Shown piece after piece: positions 33,113 through 45,100 of a stretch of DNA of 64,000 nt (position 1 is its first letter; each line of letters opens with the position of its first letter). The position numbers and the translations under genes are program-made. The stretch is from Ligula intestinalis (Eukaryota > Platyhelminthes > Cestoda > Diphyllobothriidea > Diphyllobothriidae): positions 51,723,174 to 51,787,173 of the forward strand of contig JAYGXS010000005.1 in NCBI GenBank assembly GCA_036362985.1, read 5' to 3'. The notes beneath the pieces are model-generated. The model did not search any database, was not told the origin of the DNA, and was given only the letters and a program-made list of their open reading frames with translations.

Positions 33113-36100
33113 CTGCAGGGCGAGAAATGGATGATGTGGCGTTAATAGTGATGAGAGATCTGCAAAAACAGTTTCACGCAAGTTTCTACAAGGACACGGA
33201 TTTGACCGAGGTGGCACGATGCGCTCCTCTTAAATTGTTCTCCCATATTCATTCAGAATCTTTACTGTGCGATAGTCTGCTTTTTGTGAGCAGAGAGCTG
33301 CTCCGTTTTGGCCTATATAACAATCAGAGGCCAAATGCGGTGACGCCTGACGAAAGGAAAGTGCGCGCATGCAGTTGTTGGGACAGCCAATCACAGGCGC
33401 CCACAAAATGCTATCACCCAATCAACTGATAAAGCGGACATTGACTGACTCTGATAGGACATTCACTGTGGACAAGCATGAACGCGGACCCAGAGCTTAC
33501 CGCGCGTAGGCGACTGCGTTTGTGTACAAAATACACGATTTTTTCTTGCGCCTTTTTCCTCGCGGCTTTAAAGAGGCACTTTAATTTGTTCTTGTGGCGT
33601 TTTTAGTCCACTCGGGGTGATAGGACGATACGGTTGTCTGAAGACTGTAACCCTTCCCCCTTCTCAACGGTCAATTGCTTAAGTGTATACTTCATCGTGT
33701 TTCTACTCCTTTTACTGACTACCTACATCGCCTGAGTTCGCCTCTGGTCGTGTATGCTGCCCAGATAAACACATTGACTGAAGAACACTCACTGAGACTC
33801 GCGTAACTCGCTTGTCCCGGTCGACTCTGTGGCCCACTCTTGAGTCCCACCGGTTACTGCACAGCTGCGAGTATTGCAGGCCGATTAATAGTGCCAACAA
33901 AGAAAAAAGAGACTGAAACGGCCATTTCTGGTTCACTAGCCATCATCAGCCAGTCCCATCCAACCCCAAGGAATGCAATCCCCGAGACTCGAACCGGCGA
34001 CCTACTGATTAGAAGTCCAACGCTTTAACCCACTGCTCTACGAACTCGTCGTCCTGTCTTGTGGTTTAGAACGTTTGGCTCCTAACCAACAACGGCTCGA
34101 GTTTCAGCTTGCCATGGCGTCTCCTAGGGTTTCTGCATAATCCTGTCATCTAATGTAGCCTAATCGCTACCTCAGAAATGACAGAATTAAGAGGGTGTAA
34201 ATCCTTCGGGAAAGGACTTCCGCTTTTCTGCCGTCCAAGGTTTTGCATCTGAAAATGTCAATTCTGAATGGGATTTTCCATGAAAAACGAAGGATGAAAA
34301 TCGATCAAAGACATTGCGAGTTTGAGGCTCGGGCGGGATGCCACTTTGGTCTGGTATGACTGGCTGGCGATGGATAATAAGCTAGAAATGGCCATTCCAG
34401 TCTCCCTTGTTTTTACCGGTAAGAGTATCTGCCTATACCATAGGATCCTGTAAAAAGGTTTGTCAGAACTGTCTGTAGAGGTCTTTTTTGAATATGACTT
34501 AAAACAATCTACTTTTACATTTTCAGCAACCAGACTTTCCCTTTTTTCGTTAAATTCCGCCAACGAAAGGTTGAATTTCCGTCAATTGGCGTTAGTATCT
34601 TGAGCAACAGGAGTTCATGTTGACGAATTTTATGCCCTTTACAACATTGAACCAAATATAAATTTCTTTAATTTATTATTTTTGATTGCTTTCACTGCAA
34701 TTAAATATTCATTTACACTAACTAACCAAAAATTAAACGTTTGACCACAAAATACTTTGGACACTTGGGCGGCAGGAGTAGATATTTATGGGGCCCTCTA
34801 AGACAGTTTTGCCAAAGGTTTTTGTTGGCACCAATTACACACTTACGGTTGCAATAGAAAGAGTAAAAACTGGGAAGTGTGTGTACACGCGTGTACCTGA
34901 ATTTCGAGAAGTGGTTAGAAGTTGCGACAGATGAGAGTATGCTAAACGCTGATTTGCGGAAGTAGCAAAGAATGATTGTGTATGAAATTCTAAATGGCCT
35001 GAATGCTGATGAGACAAAAACGAAGGCTCCGAGACAATTTCACCGAGGAATTTAAACAAAATAAAAGTGTTATGAGTGCAGCGCTGAAATTCTTCTCTCG
35101 ATTCTAATACTTATTAACTGAATTGAAAGAGATTCCTTGGAGTACGATATACCTCTATCGAAGAAATGGAAGCTGTGAAATGATGATGCAAAAAATTGTT
35201 CCATTTAGACAGACCAAATTTTGAACACATGTCTGGAATTCTTCCTCCGGATGAACACATACTGGCCGCAAAGCACCGTTTCATTAGTGCACAAGACTGC
35301 TTCTGTAGTCACCACTTAATTATCAGCAGTGCGGCACACTCGCATATGGACTACCAGTACCACATTGTACTAGGAAACCACGCTTAAATTCGGCTACCCG
35401 GAATGAAATATGTACGCAGGTAATTTGATGACTCGTAGAGCAGTATGGGGCGTGCCATGAACGATGCTGCAAGCTAGTATCAGTATTTAGTATCAGTATA
35501 TTGAGGAATATGTAGGAAAAATTCCTTTGATTGCCCTATTTGTACATATGTTCAGTGGTAGCAGAAAATTTTTTTCTCAGACTATTGGCGAGGCCAGTTG
35601 TCCTGTGTCATAGAATGAAAATAGGAGCAGACAGTGAAAAAACTCCTCAGGGATTTTTAGGAGAAAAACTGTCGCTCTTGTGGGGGTAATGCGTGGGATT
35701 TAGGAGAAAAAAGGGGGTTCCAATGGGGGGCATTGCAAAGGTTCCCGGGATCATCACCGTGTGGAAGCCGCGTTCTGATTCTTCCTTGCTGATTGCAGAG
35801 TCTGCCAACGGAACTGGAAAAACCGAGGCATCCGTCCAGATCGTTGACAGTCCGCTTTGGGTCGAACCAAGGGTGAATGTTTAGGCCGTCAGGTTTGGCT
35901 GATAAGATCGCTAGCGGGTTAATCACGGTACGTAGATAGCCAAGTAGGGTAGACCGCGGAGACCTTCGCATGAGGCGCTAAGACATCACCTGATGAGAAC
36001 CGATGTCTCGCTCCTACATTGAAGCTTATCCAATTAAGTGAAACTCATATTGGTGTGCACCAAATGCAAGCTAGAACATCTTTACGGTGGTAAATTTTGT

Positions 36101-39100
36101 AGTTCAGGGTTACGCACCCAACAAAACCTTTTTTAACCTCATTTGTGGCGTCCGTGAATACCTCCCCTAATGAGAAGCCTAACATCCAGTCGGTATATCT
36201 AGAGTAAATGACAGAAGCCCTTAAAAACTCCATTTAAATGGCACGGGTATGCATAAAAAATAGTAAATTTTCAAAACGTTTTACAGATAGCTTTAGTATA
36301 TGAAATGCATAAAACCAATAAGTCAACATAAATGCTAAAAACTGGCGAGATATTTACGAAATAACAACGTAGAACACGTGAAGTGCAGCAGCTCTTTTTG
36401 CTGAGTACAATTTCACATAAGCAAAACTATCTATTGAAATCAAGGGGGTAGTGTGTTTAGAATCATTTCAGTAATTTTCAAATATGAGCGAACGTGAGAG
36501 TTCCAGCGCTCGAGTCGTTTTCTCCTCTATTTTAGTAATCACTTGGAAGTCAGTCATAAAACCAGCAGAAAACAGTTCAAAATTCGACTCAAACAGGCTT
36601 AAATCAACATTCTACGGGCTAACGACAGCGTGTTTAAAAAACACAACCGACACGGACGTGCACCGAGCTCCGTACCTTGTAACTTTCGGATGTAACATCG
36701 AAATAACAGTAGTCAGGTCCAAACATGTGTACCAAATGCAATCTATTGAGCACACTATACCCACTAGTGATGTGCATTAGGTCATGAGGGGAGTGAAACC
36801 TGACGACACAATTGCAGCCGAGAGGAGCGAAGCCAGCAAAAGCTTTAACAGACCTGTAATCTGTAGTCTAGAAAATCCACATCAATAGCTCCATTGGAAG
36901 TAGTACGACACACAAAATCAAGGAGTAAAGCTAGGTCACAGTCATAAGCCCGGTTTCTTTCGAAAGGTGAGGTCTCGACGGAATGTTCAACGAGGAAAAA
37001 AAAGTATAAAGGGATTGCGAGAGATCAGAGGGCTAATGACGACACGGTATACTTTAAGGAGCCATAGCAGCCTGACTCTCAGTCCGTGATTCCACACAAA
37101 ACACACTGGGCTGGACGCGTGTTCGGAGTTATTCCGTCTGTTGACATCCTCCCAAGCCACGGTTTTTAGCGCACCGTGATGGTTTCGAGCGCGTCAGGGT
37201 TTTTTTATAGTGTGCACAATGCGTTGGGCCGTCAACTTCTCCCTCCCCCCAGTCCTATCATCCGGCCACCGTCCGAATCGGTCGGTTGTTTGATGCGGGG
37301 TTGAAATCTTTGGCAGCAAGGCAAAGAGTGACGATGTAATTAGCAGGCTCAGCAACTTACTCAGTCACTTTTAGATCTGAGGTTTACCAAAAGGGAGAAA
37401 ATAAAGAGAGAGCAGGTTGGGATCGAATGCCAGCTAACATGGAGGGTGTATTTACATCTGTTAGGTGGAACTAACCCGAGTTTTTGCTAGAGAGGTGACC
37501 GACAAGCCGTGAAAAAACACACGAGGCTTCCGACAGGAGGATAATAGCAGACAGTAACAGCAAAGGAAAACTTCAAGGCCTGTGCTCTGGATTATAGGCT
37601 TGCCGTCTAACTGACAAAAGGGGATCGAGACACGGGGTGACTGTATTTGTTAAAAGAAGACATAGATTGAGTTGTAAAGCTCTGGCTAAAAAACAGCGCA
37701 CAATTTAAACTGGACGCAACTTCAGAGTTTGCAGAACCAGGCCATGCCTCCGTGGTAAACCCTTTTCCCTTGGCTACGCTGATATCTGGTTTAAGGCCCC
37801 CCCCTCCCTAGGTCGAGATCTTCAGTAGCAGGGTGACGATTTAAGTAGTAGCCGTGGGCTGAAAACTAAGCACTGCTTGATCTGAGGTCGAGAAAAAAGA
37901 CAGCAGAGAGAAGAGGGGGAGGGGGTTTAAATTGCATGGCAGATTGCCAAACTCTACAGAAACCAGCATGAAGGGCTTATGTGCACTTCTCACCTCGGTT
38001 TGACCCCAGTTTGGATAGGTGGTTGACCGAAAAACCCTCGAAAAAAATCGAACGATGTAGGGTGAATATTAGAAGCGTTTTGTCAAATATAAGCTTCCGA
38101 TGTGGGTGTCCTGTCGGCAAGCGCCTCAGCTGCGACAAGCAGGCTCCGGGGTGTGCGGCCCTACACCTATCAGACAACCGGTTCGAGAAGTCGTTCCCCT
38201 CCACCAACTAGTCAATAACTTTATCAGGGAGGGTTCGACCGATTTGAATAATCTACGTTGACCCAATTGTGAAAAAACTGGCGGCCGCTGTGAGAGTCAA
38301 ACCCACAGAACAGCAGGGAAGACTTTTGCGCAGATAACGCTCTACCATTGAGATACGAGGCTCACCACGTTACCGCCCAAACTTTCTACTCATATGGAAT
38401 CTACCATTACGGATGCAGTAAGCTGAGTGCCAGGCAGATTTTCCTAACCAATCACCTAGAATCCACCAGAATGACTACAAGGCTCACTTCATTATTAGGA
38501 GTGAAAGTCAAGAAGGCCTAGGTCTAGCCCTGTCCCACGATCTGGACCCTGTGGTGCCCTCATGTCTTGTCAAACTGTCGTCCGATAAATGGACAACCGG
38601 ATGCAAGCTAATGAATACATATAAACTACGCCGAGGCCACACCTGTGTGCGCTCACGTCAGCGCGTATGACGTTACCCTAACAGCCTGCAAAAAAGAGCG
38701 TTTCACATCAACAATCACGTCCTTGAACTGGCACGCCGACCGCGCGAGTGGACAACCAATTATCCGTGCGCGAATTCTACCTTTACTTTTGTTCCTAATT
38801 TTAAAAAAGCTTTTCAAAATGAGAGAGAGGGGGTTCGACCGTAGTTACCAACCATGTCCATCGGGCGCCCCACCCAACATGCTGGGCGCAAGAACGGTGG
38901 TGACTTGCGCATACAGTTGTTTATAGTGATGGTATACTTGCCCTGCATCTACTGCGTGTGTTCTTTACCTTCAATGTCCGGTGTCAGGACGGATTCAAAA
39001 GTGGCTGGAGCTCGAATCAGGCGCAGCGGCTGACAGGCCCGTCCACGCTTGTCCCAAACACGCACACACACTTGGTCACTGGTGACGTGACCACCCGCTC

Positions 39101-42100
39101 GACGTCAAACTGGTACGTGCGTGTACTCCCCCCCCCCCTCCCCTCTAGGGCAACACACAGAGGTTTACGAAAAGTGTACCCACGGAAAAACCCAAGAGTA
39201 CACTGTAACAACGTGATTGACCCAATTGTGTAAAATTCGCGGCCTCGGTGAGATTCGAACCCAAAGAACAGCAGGGAAGGCTCTTGCGCAGCCAACGCTC
39301 TACCATTGAGCTACGAGGCTCACCGTGAACCGTGAGTTTAATCACAGTTGGATCGATCTGCTTGACCAGCTTTACTGCACGTAGGGAATCCACCAGCTGT
39401 ATTAACAGTCACACGCTTCGGCCAAAAACTTCATTCCCTACCTTACCGTAACAAAAGGTTGAAGGTGCAATTACTACAGACAAGAGCATTTTCCGGTTTT
39501 GACGTCCTACAGTCGTTCGCTGCAGTCAAAGGAGTCGTAGACTCTTAATTTGTTCGGGAATTGATTTTCAACTTGGAGCAAATCATTACTTTGAAGAATG
39601 TACAGACACAAACGGAAAGTTGATCTGGCCTAAGGCCACCAGCCACTATGGGGTAGACGCGTAGACTTCAAATGCTGCTAGCAGACAGCCAATACTATAA
39701 CTTTTGTAAGTACTTACCATACTGACTGCAGAGGTACTAGCTAAAAGCCGAGCTATACTACTTACTGCCCGTTGGCAGTATATTGCACTGTTATGCTGCA
39801 GTGGCTGATGGATTTTGGCTCAAATACTTATACCGAATTTCGCTCGGGGCCTGCTGACCCTTTAATATATACTGACTCACTCTGTGAAAAGTAAAGTTAC
39901 AAAGTGAATGCTGGGGAACCTGTAGTGACTAGCTCTACGCGAGCATTCCCATGTGAACGTTCCCTGCATCTGGGACAGCCAATCATAGGGGATTCAAACT
40001 CCAGGAGCACGCGGCAGCCAATACGATGACCGCAGTCGTAGGTGTTAGGAGGAGCCTAACGAACAGTCAGCATGCAGGTTGCGGGCCGCACTCACGGCAG
40101 GCTATCAATCGGCCTAGAAGCGTCGAATGTATACTGACAGTCAATCGATCAATAACATAAAATTGAAGGTGCCAATGAGTCACAAACCAATCGTGTCACT
40201 ACCCACGCCAGTACCGCAGCTGATTGGCCCGATGGACATGTCTTTACACTCGTTGTTGTACCAATTACGCTCAAAGACTTCTGCTTTTGCCCTCTCCTTG
40301 TCGTGTTCTTCCCTGAGAGACTCACACAAGGCGTAATTAGGTGGTGACACCTCGGCTTTGGCGACCGTTACAACAGTAGTCTGAGCTCAGTCCGTCTGGT
40401 CATTCACCTTCAAGGCCAACTCACAGGGCCTGACTTGAATGACTGCCGTCAAGCCCGCACCCCGGATGTCACCCTAATAGCAAATGGACTGTAATCGTCC
40501 GAGAGTCAACTTCCTCCTACATATTCTCCCCCCACTCCCTCTGTACAGAATAAACTCTTCCTTCCACCCACGCCTCCCACTTTATATTCTTCCTCTTTTC
40601 CTAAGGAACCACGCCTGCAACTACTGGGGTTTTCTCCATTCTAGCGAAAGACCCACTGATGAGACGAATTCTCCGCAACTGTGCCATGCAGCGACACAGA
40701 GAAACACGTGTGTCTGGGCATTCAACTCGTGCTGTCAGAATGAGAAATAATTTCAATAGTGAAGGAAGTAGCCAAGCTGTTGGTGGACGCGTAAACTTCA
40801 AAGGCTGCTAGCAGACAGTCAATACTATAACTCTTGTAAGGACTTACCATACTGATCTGCTTGGAAAAGTCGACGCAACAAAACATTAAAACGGTGGATA
40901 GCCTTGTCAGCAAAGACGAGACAGCTCGTAAAAATCGTTTCTGGCTAATCAGCCGTCATCAGCCAGTCAAATATAGCCGCAAATGGTGCCCCATCCACGC
41001 TATGCGGCTGCTGGTAGGGCTCGAGAATGAGCTCCCCCCAGTCCCCCCAGGGAGGGGGCAACGATTGAGTTCTGTTAGCCAACAGCAAACGTTCATCAGC
41101 AGGTGTTAAAACGACAAGTAAACAGAATGGAAATTCAACCTACCCTCGGGATAGCCTATGTCTGTGAAGAACTCCTCATAGTCATGTGCGGTGTAATTTT
41201 TTTCTGGAGTGTAGATGAGCGTCTCGTCCGACGGCCACAGTCGTGGATCAGGCAGGAGGAAGGCCAATGAGGGCATGGAGCGTTGGAGCTCACGGAACCA
41301 CAGAGAGCTCGCAAAGTAGATGCCAAAATTGTCACCTGTGGAGACAGCGAGAAGATGCGGGTAAGAGGCAACAGACAGAGACGGGCTTAGGCGTGTACGA
41401 CAAATATGGTTTTTGTGATGCATAGGGGGCGTGAGTCCGCACTTTCAATTTCAGGAGCCCCCCCCCCCCCCCCAACCCCCACACACGTGTACACATACCG
41501 TTGGAGCGTTCATTTCGACGATTTTCACTGTGTGCCCCACGGTGACTAAAGGACATCTACCTCAATCTCTCCCCATTCCTGCACATGGGTCTGGTGTCAA
41601 GAAAGAGTCAAACAGGCCGGAGATGAGAGTGTGCAGGTCCACGCACAGTAGACTATCATGAACCAAAAATGTGTGGCAGTGCTATGCAAGTCATTTAAAG
41701 AAGAAGAAGAAGAAGAAGAAGAAGAAGAAGAAGAAGAAGCCATTTCAGCCTGACTTACAATCCGGCAGTCCAAACAACAAGACAAACACTGGACTGACCG
41801 CGCGGTCCGAATTTTCCCGTCAGTTCGAAACCTCCCAAATCAGGGCTGCCAACGCAACCGGATAGCTTTAAACTCCTCAGATAGTTTATCGGAAGGAAAG
41901 TGTGCTGAGCCTTCGGTCTTACTCACACCTTACAGCATCAGGCCACTGTTCCAGTCAGCCAGTTGTCTGATGTGGGGGCGGGCCTAGTGACTGAGAGGAC
42001 TAGTGAGTCCGTCTGTGTGCGCTAGAGCACGACCTGCTCCTCCCCCCCCCCCCAACCAGGATTGCTAAAAACCAGGAGATAAGAAGGAGCCATCCTCAAC

Positions 42101-45100
42101 ACGGTCAAAGCTATACATTCAATCTGAGGAGAAGTGAAAACATCTGGTGGCTGGCTGCATTGTGGTGGGAGACAGCGTCAGAAGCAGCACTAGGTTCCAT
42201 GCGACAATTACCCTGGGCTACCTCGTCTGCAGTGTTGTCAAGACGGCCCCTCTAGTAATGGTTCACCCTCTCCTATTCAATATCTGGGGCTAATCAGTGT
42301 ACCGTAGAAATCGGAACAAACCATCACACAAACAAGGAGCTGTGACTGTGGCAGACCGCAAAGCTTTGCTGCCTATCTAGTCAACTTTCAGTATTAAAAC
42401 GAATTTTGCTCATCGAGGCAGGGGGGGGGGGGGGGTGAGAGACGGTGTGAGTCATTTCATTGTAGGCGCGGCTTTCGAATTTGAGCCACCCATTTTTTTG
42501 CTCTCCATTCACGGGGGAATTTATTATCCTATACTATCCTCTCTAATCCTCTGCTTTGTTTGTCTGCATTTGTGATCAGGAGGTCATATCTACAGTACAC
42601 TGCTACCTTTTTAAATGCACGAAAACAAGTTATTTTATCTACAACATATCACCATCTCGATATTTGTCAAATGCGGCCAATCTGTCGCATATGCAATTCA
42701 CAAACAACCCCAGCATCGACAATTCTCCGTAGGATGCCAACACGAAGAAAAAAGCGTGTGAAGAAGCGGAAATGGAGAAGTTGAAAGCCGATTCGTCTCC
42801 ATAGTTGATGCGAATGTCGTGAAAAAACTTGACTTGTGAGTATTACATGACCTTTTACTTTTGTCCTTTTAAAATGACCCTTAATTTACCTTACCATCTC
42901 CTCTCCGTGAATGGAACCATTTTTTTTCTGAAAATTCGGGTTTGTAAAATCCTCAATATAGCATTCTTCTTCTTCTTCTTCTAGGCTGCTGGCTCATAAA
43001 CAGCCCCTCCCCCTCCGATAGCGTCCAATCGGGGTCTGACATGGGTACGTCAAGCCCACGGCGCGTCTCCGCACCCGACCCCCACACGGTGGCCAAGGTG
43101 TGAAGTCGACCACCGCGAAAGGTCTCGGTCCATTACCCAAATCAGTGTCACGTGATACGTGCTGTGGACATGATGAAATCACGTGACTACCAATGGCCTA
43201 CTGATGCTGGGGGGCCATCATCTCAGAATGGCATAAACTAGAGCACATGGACAACAGAACATTTTACTAACAGAAAAATTCAGCCACTTATTCAGGTAGA
43301 GGCATTGATAGGAATTGTTTAGATGGCCACCCCGCAGCAGCTGCCCACGATGGAGGTGGTTTTGGCCTACATTCTGGGGAAGTTAGGGTTACGATTAAAG
43401 CCATACTAATACGCCCAGAAATTTAATTCTAGTTCACCTGCATTGCCGGAGGGTGGGCGGGGGGAGTGACATGCAAGCAATTTAGATGCACAGGTTCTTC
43501 ACTTGATTGTAAAAATGGGCCTGTTGAGAAAGGGGTAGGGGTGGGGAAAACCAGCAGCCGCTCAGTAGGACTGGAGTAATGGCGGGGCACAACAACTCTC
43601 ACATATTGCTGGTAAAACTTTTATTTTCAAGCCACCTCGGAGTCAGGAGGAAGTTCCACTGTCGATTTCGACGATATCCACCGCGAGCAGAAGGCAAACG
43701 CGGCGGCCTATGCATGGACTAGCTCTAAATGGTGGTGAACTTGTCTTGCATCTAACTCACAGTCTCTCTCTCTCCCGTCTCCCACCCTGGCCCGGTGTCA
43801 TGACCGAGTCAAGGAGATATGAGGCGGGAGAAGGTGCAGGTGGCTGGCGCGGCGACCAGAGCCGTCCGTAAGCGTGTCGCCACACCTGACTCAACCCACC
43901 CTGGGCTGACCGCGTGTTCCGAGTTATCGCGTCAGCTGGGAACCGTCCAAGCGCAAAGCTTTTAGTGCCCATGAGAGCTTCAATTGCGTCAGATCTGTTT
44001 GCAGTGTGCGGATAGTGCGCTGAACCGTCGACCTCTCCCTTCCTCCCCCCGCATCAGGCCACCGTCCGAGCTGGTTAGTTGTTTCTGGCAGTACTCGAAA
44101 GCAAACACACACGAAGTGTCATCATGTTATGCAAGAGGACGCTTGTCCTCATATGAGCGCCTTTTTTTCCGATAGAGGCGGCGGCTGAGTGCGTAACTCC
44201 CGGTACAAGCATAGGTCCGTGATGACAAACTGAGGTGAGAGCGTTGGCAGGTCACAGTGAGAGGCCAGGGTTTGGCCCTTGTAAATAGTCAGGAGAGGAG
44301 AGATAATAATAATAATGTTTGACACGAGCACCGTACTCTCGTGCATAGGAGGTGACCACCAAAACGAGCCGGCCTTTATTATGTGGACTAAAAGCTACTA
44401 AAAGTAAGCCACGAAACCCTAAAATCCACCGGTAGGTTGCTTTCTCCATCAAACTCCATTTCATTCAACCCAACAAAAATAATTCCGGCTGAAAGGTATT
44501 ACCGACAAAGACAATGGGGAGTAAAATAGATATTTCTGCGTTTGGTTGGCTGATGACAGCTAATAAGCCAGAAATGGCCATTCAAATCTCATTTGCCTTT
44601 GTCGGTAGTGTCTTTGTGCTTAGAAAATGCTAGCCGCAGAGCAGCTGCTGACGGGTCTCGTCCCAAGGCATAGCAGGACGAGTGAATTCCGTACCGATCG
44701 CTTAGTGCCCATCTGCCAATCGAAACCGCCAAGGCAATTAGCCAACAGGTTCGAACCTCGGGTGGGGCACTGCTTGGGCCAGGGTATAGCACGCTGATGA
44801 GAGCTAATAAGCCAGAAATGGTCATTCCAGTCTTTGTCGGTAATGTATTTCCGCCTATACTATGCTAGTCGTTGAGCGGTCGCTGGCTGGCTGGCTCGAA
44901 AACGAGTCCCAAGGCAGTACACAAAGGAATGAGTGAATTCCGCCCCAATCAACGGGCATAAACCTACCATAAATATCTCAATGAATAAATAGGGCGTCCA
45001 TCATACCCCAAAGAAGAAGAAGAAGAAGAAGAAGAAGGGGCATAAACGAACTTCGCAGCTAATCGGTGAGCACTCATCTATCATTGATGAATATGCCCTT

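Larger units (their letters stand above)
33113..41143 (-). other. PLA2G15 intron 4 (8031 bp), repeat-filled
   Basis: A GT-AG intron (donor 41143-41142, acceptor 33114-33113). It contains SINE1 copies at 33.9, 34.3 and 40.9 kb, SINE2 copies at 38.3 and 39.2 kb, the repeat shared with 21.6 kb at 34550-34815, an unclassified repeat at 37080-37310, a pair of direct repeats at 39.65 and 40.78 kb, and a hammerhead remnant at 40.65 kb. No other coding exon was supported. Confidence 0.8.

Noticed and set aside
35990..36030. CTGATGAG string as another hammerhead
   Set aside because: No GAAA strand with matching stems follows; the same holds for CTGATGAG near 35007 and CTGATGA near 20976 and 27889.
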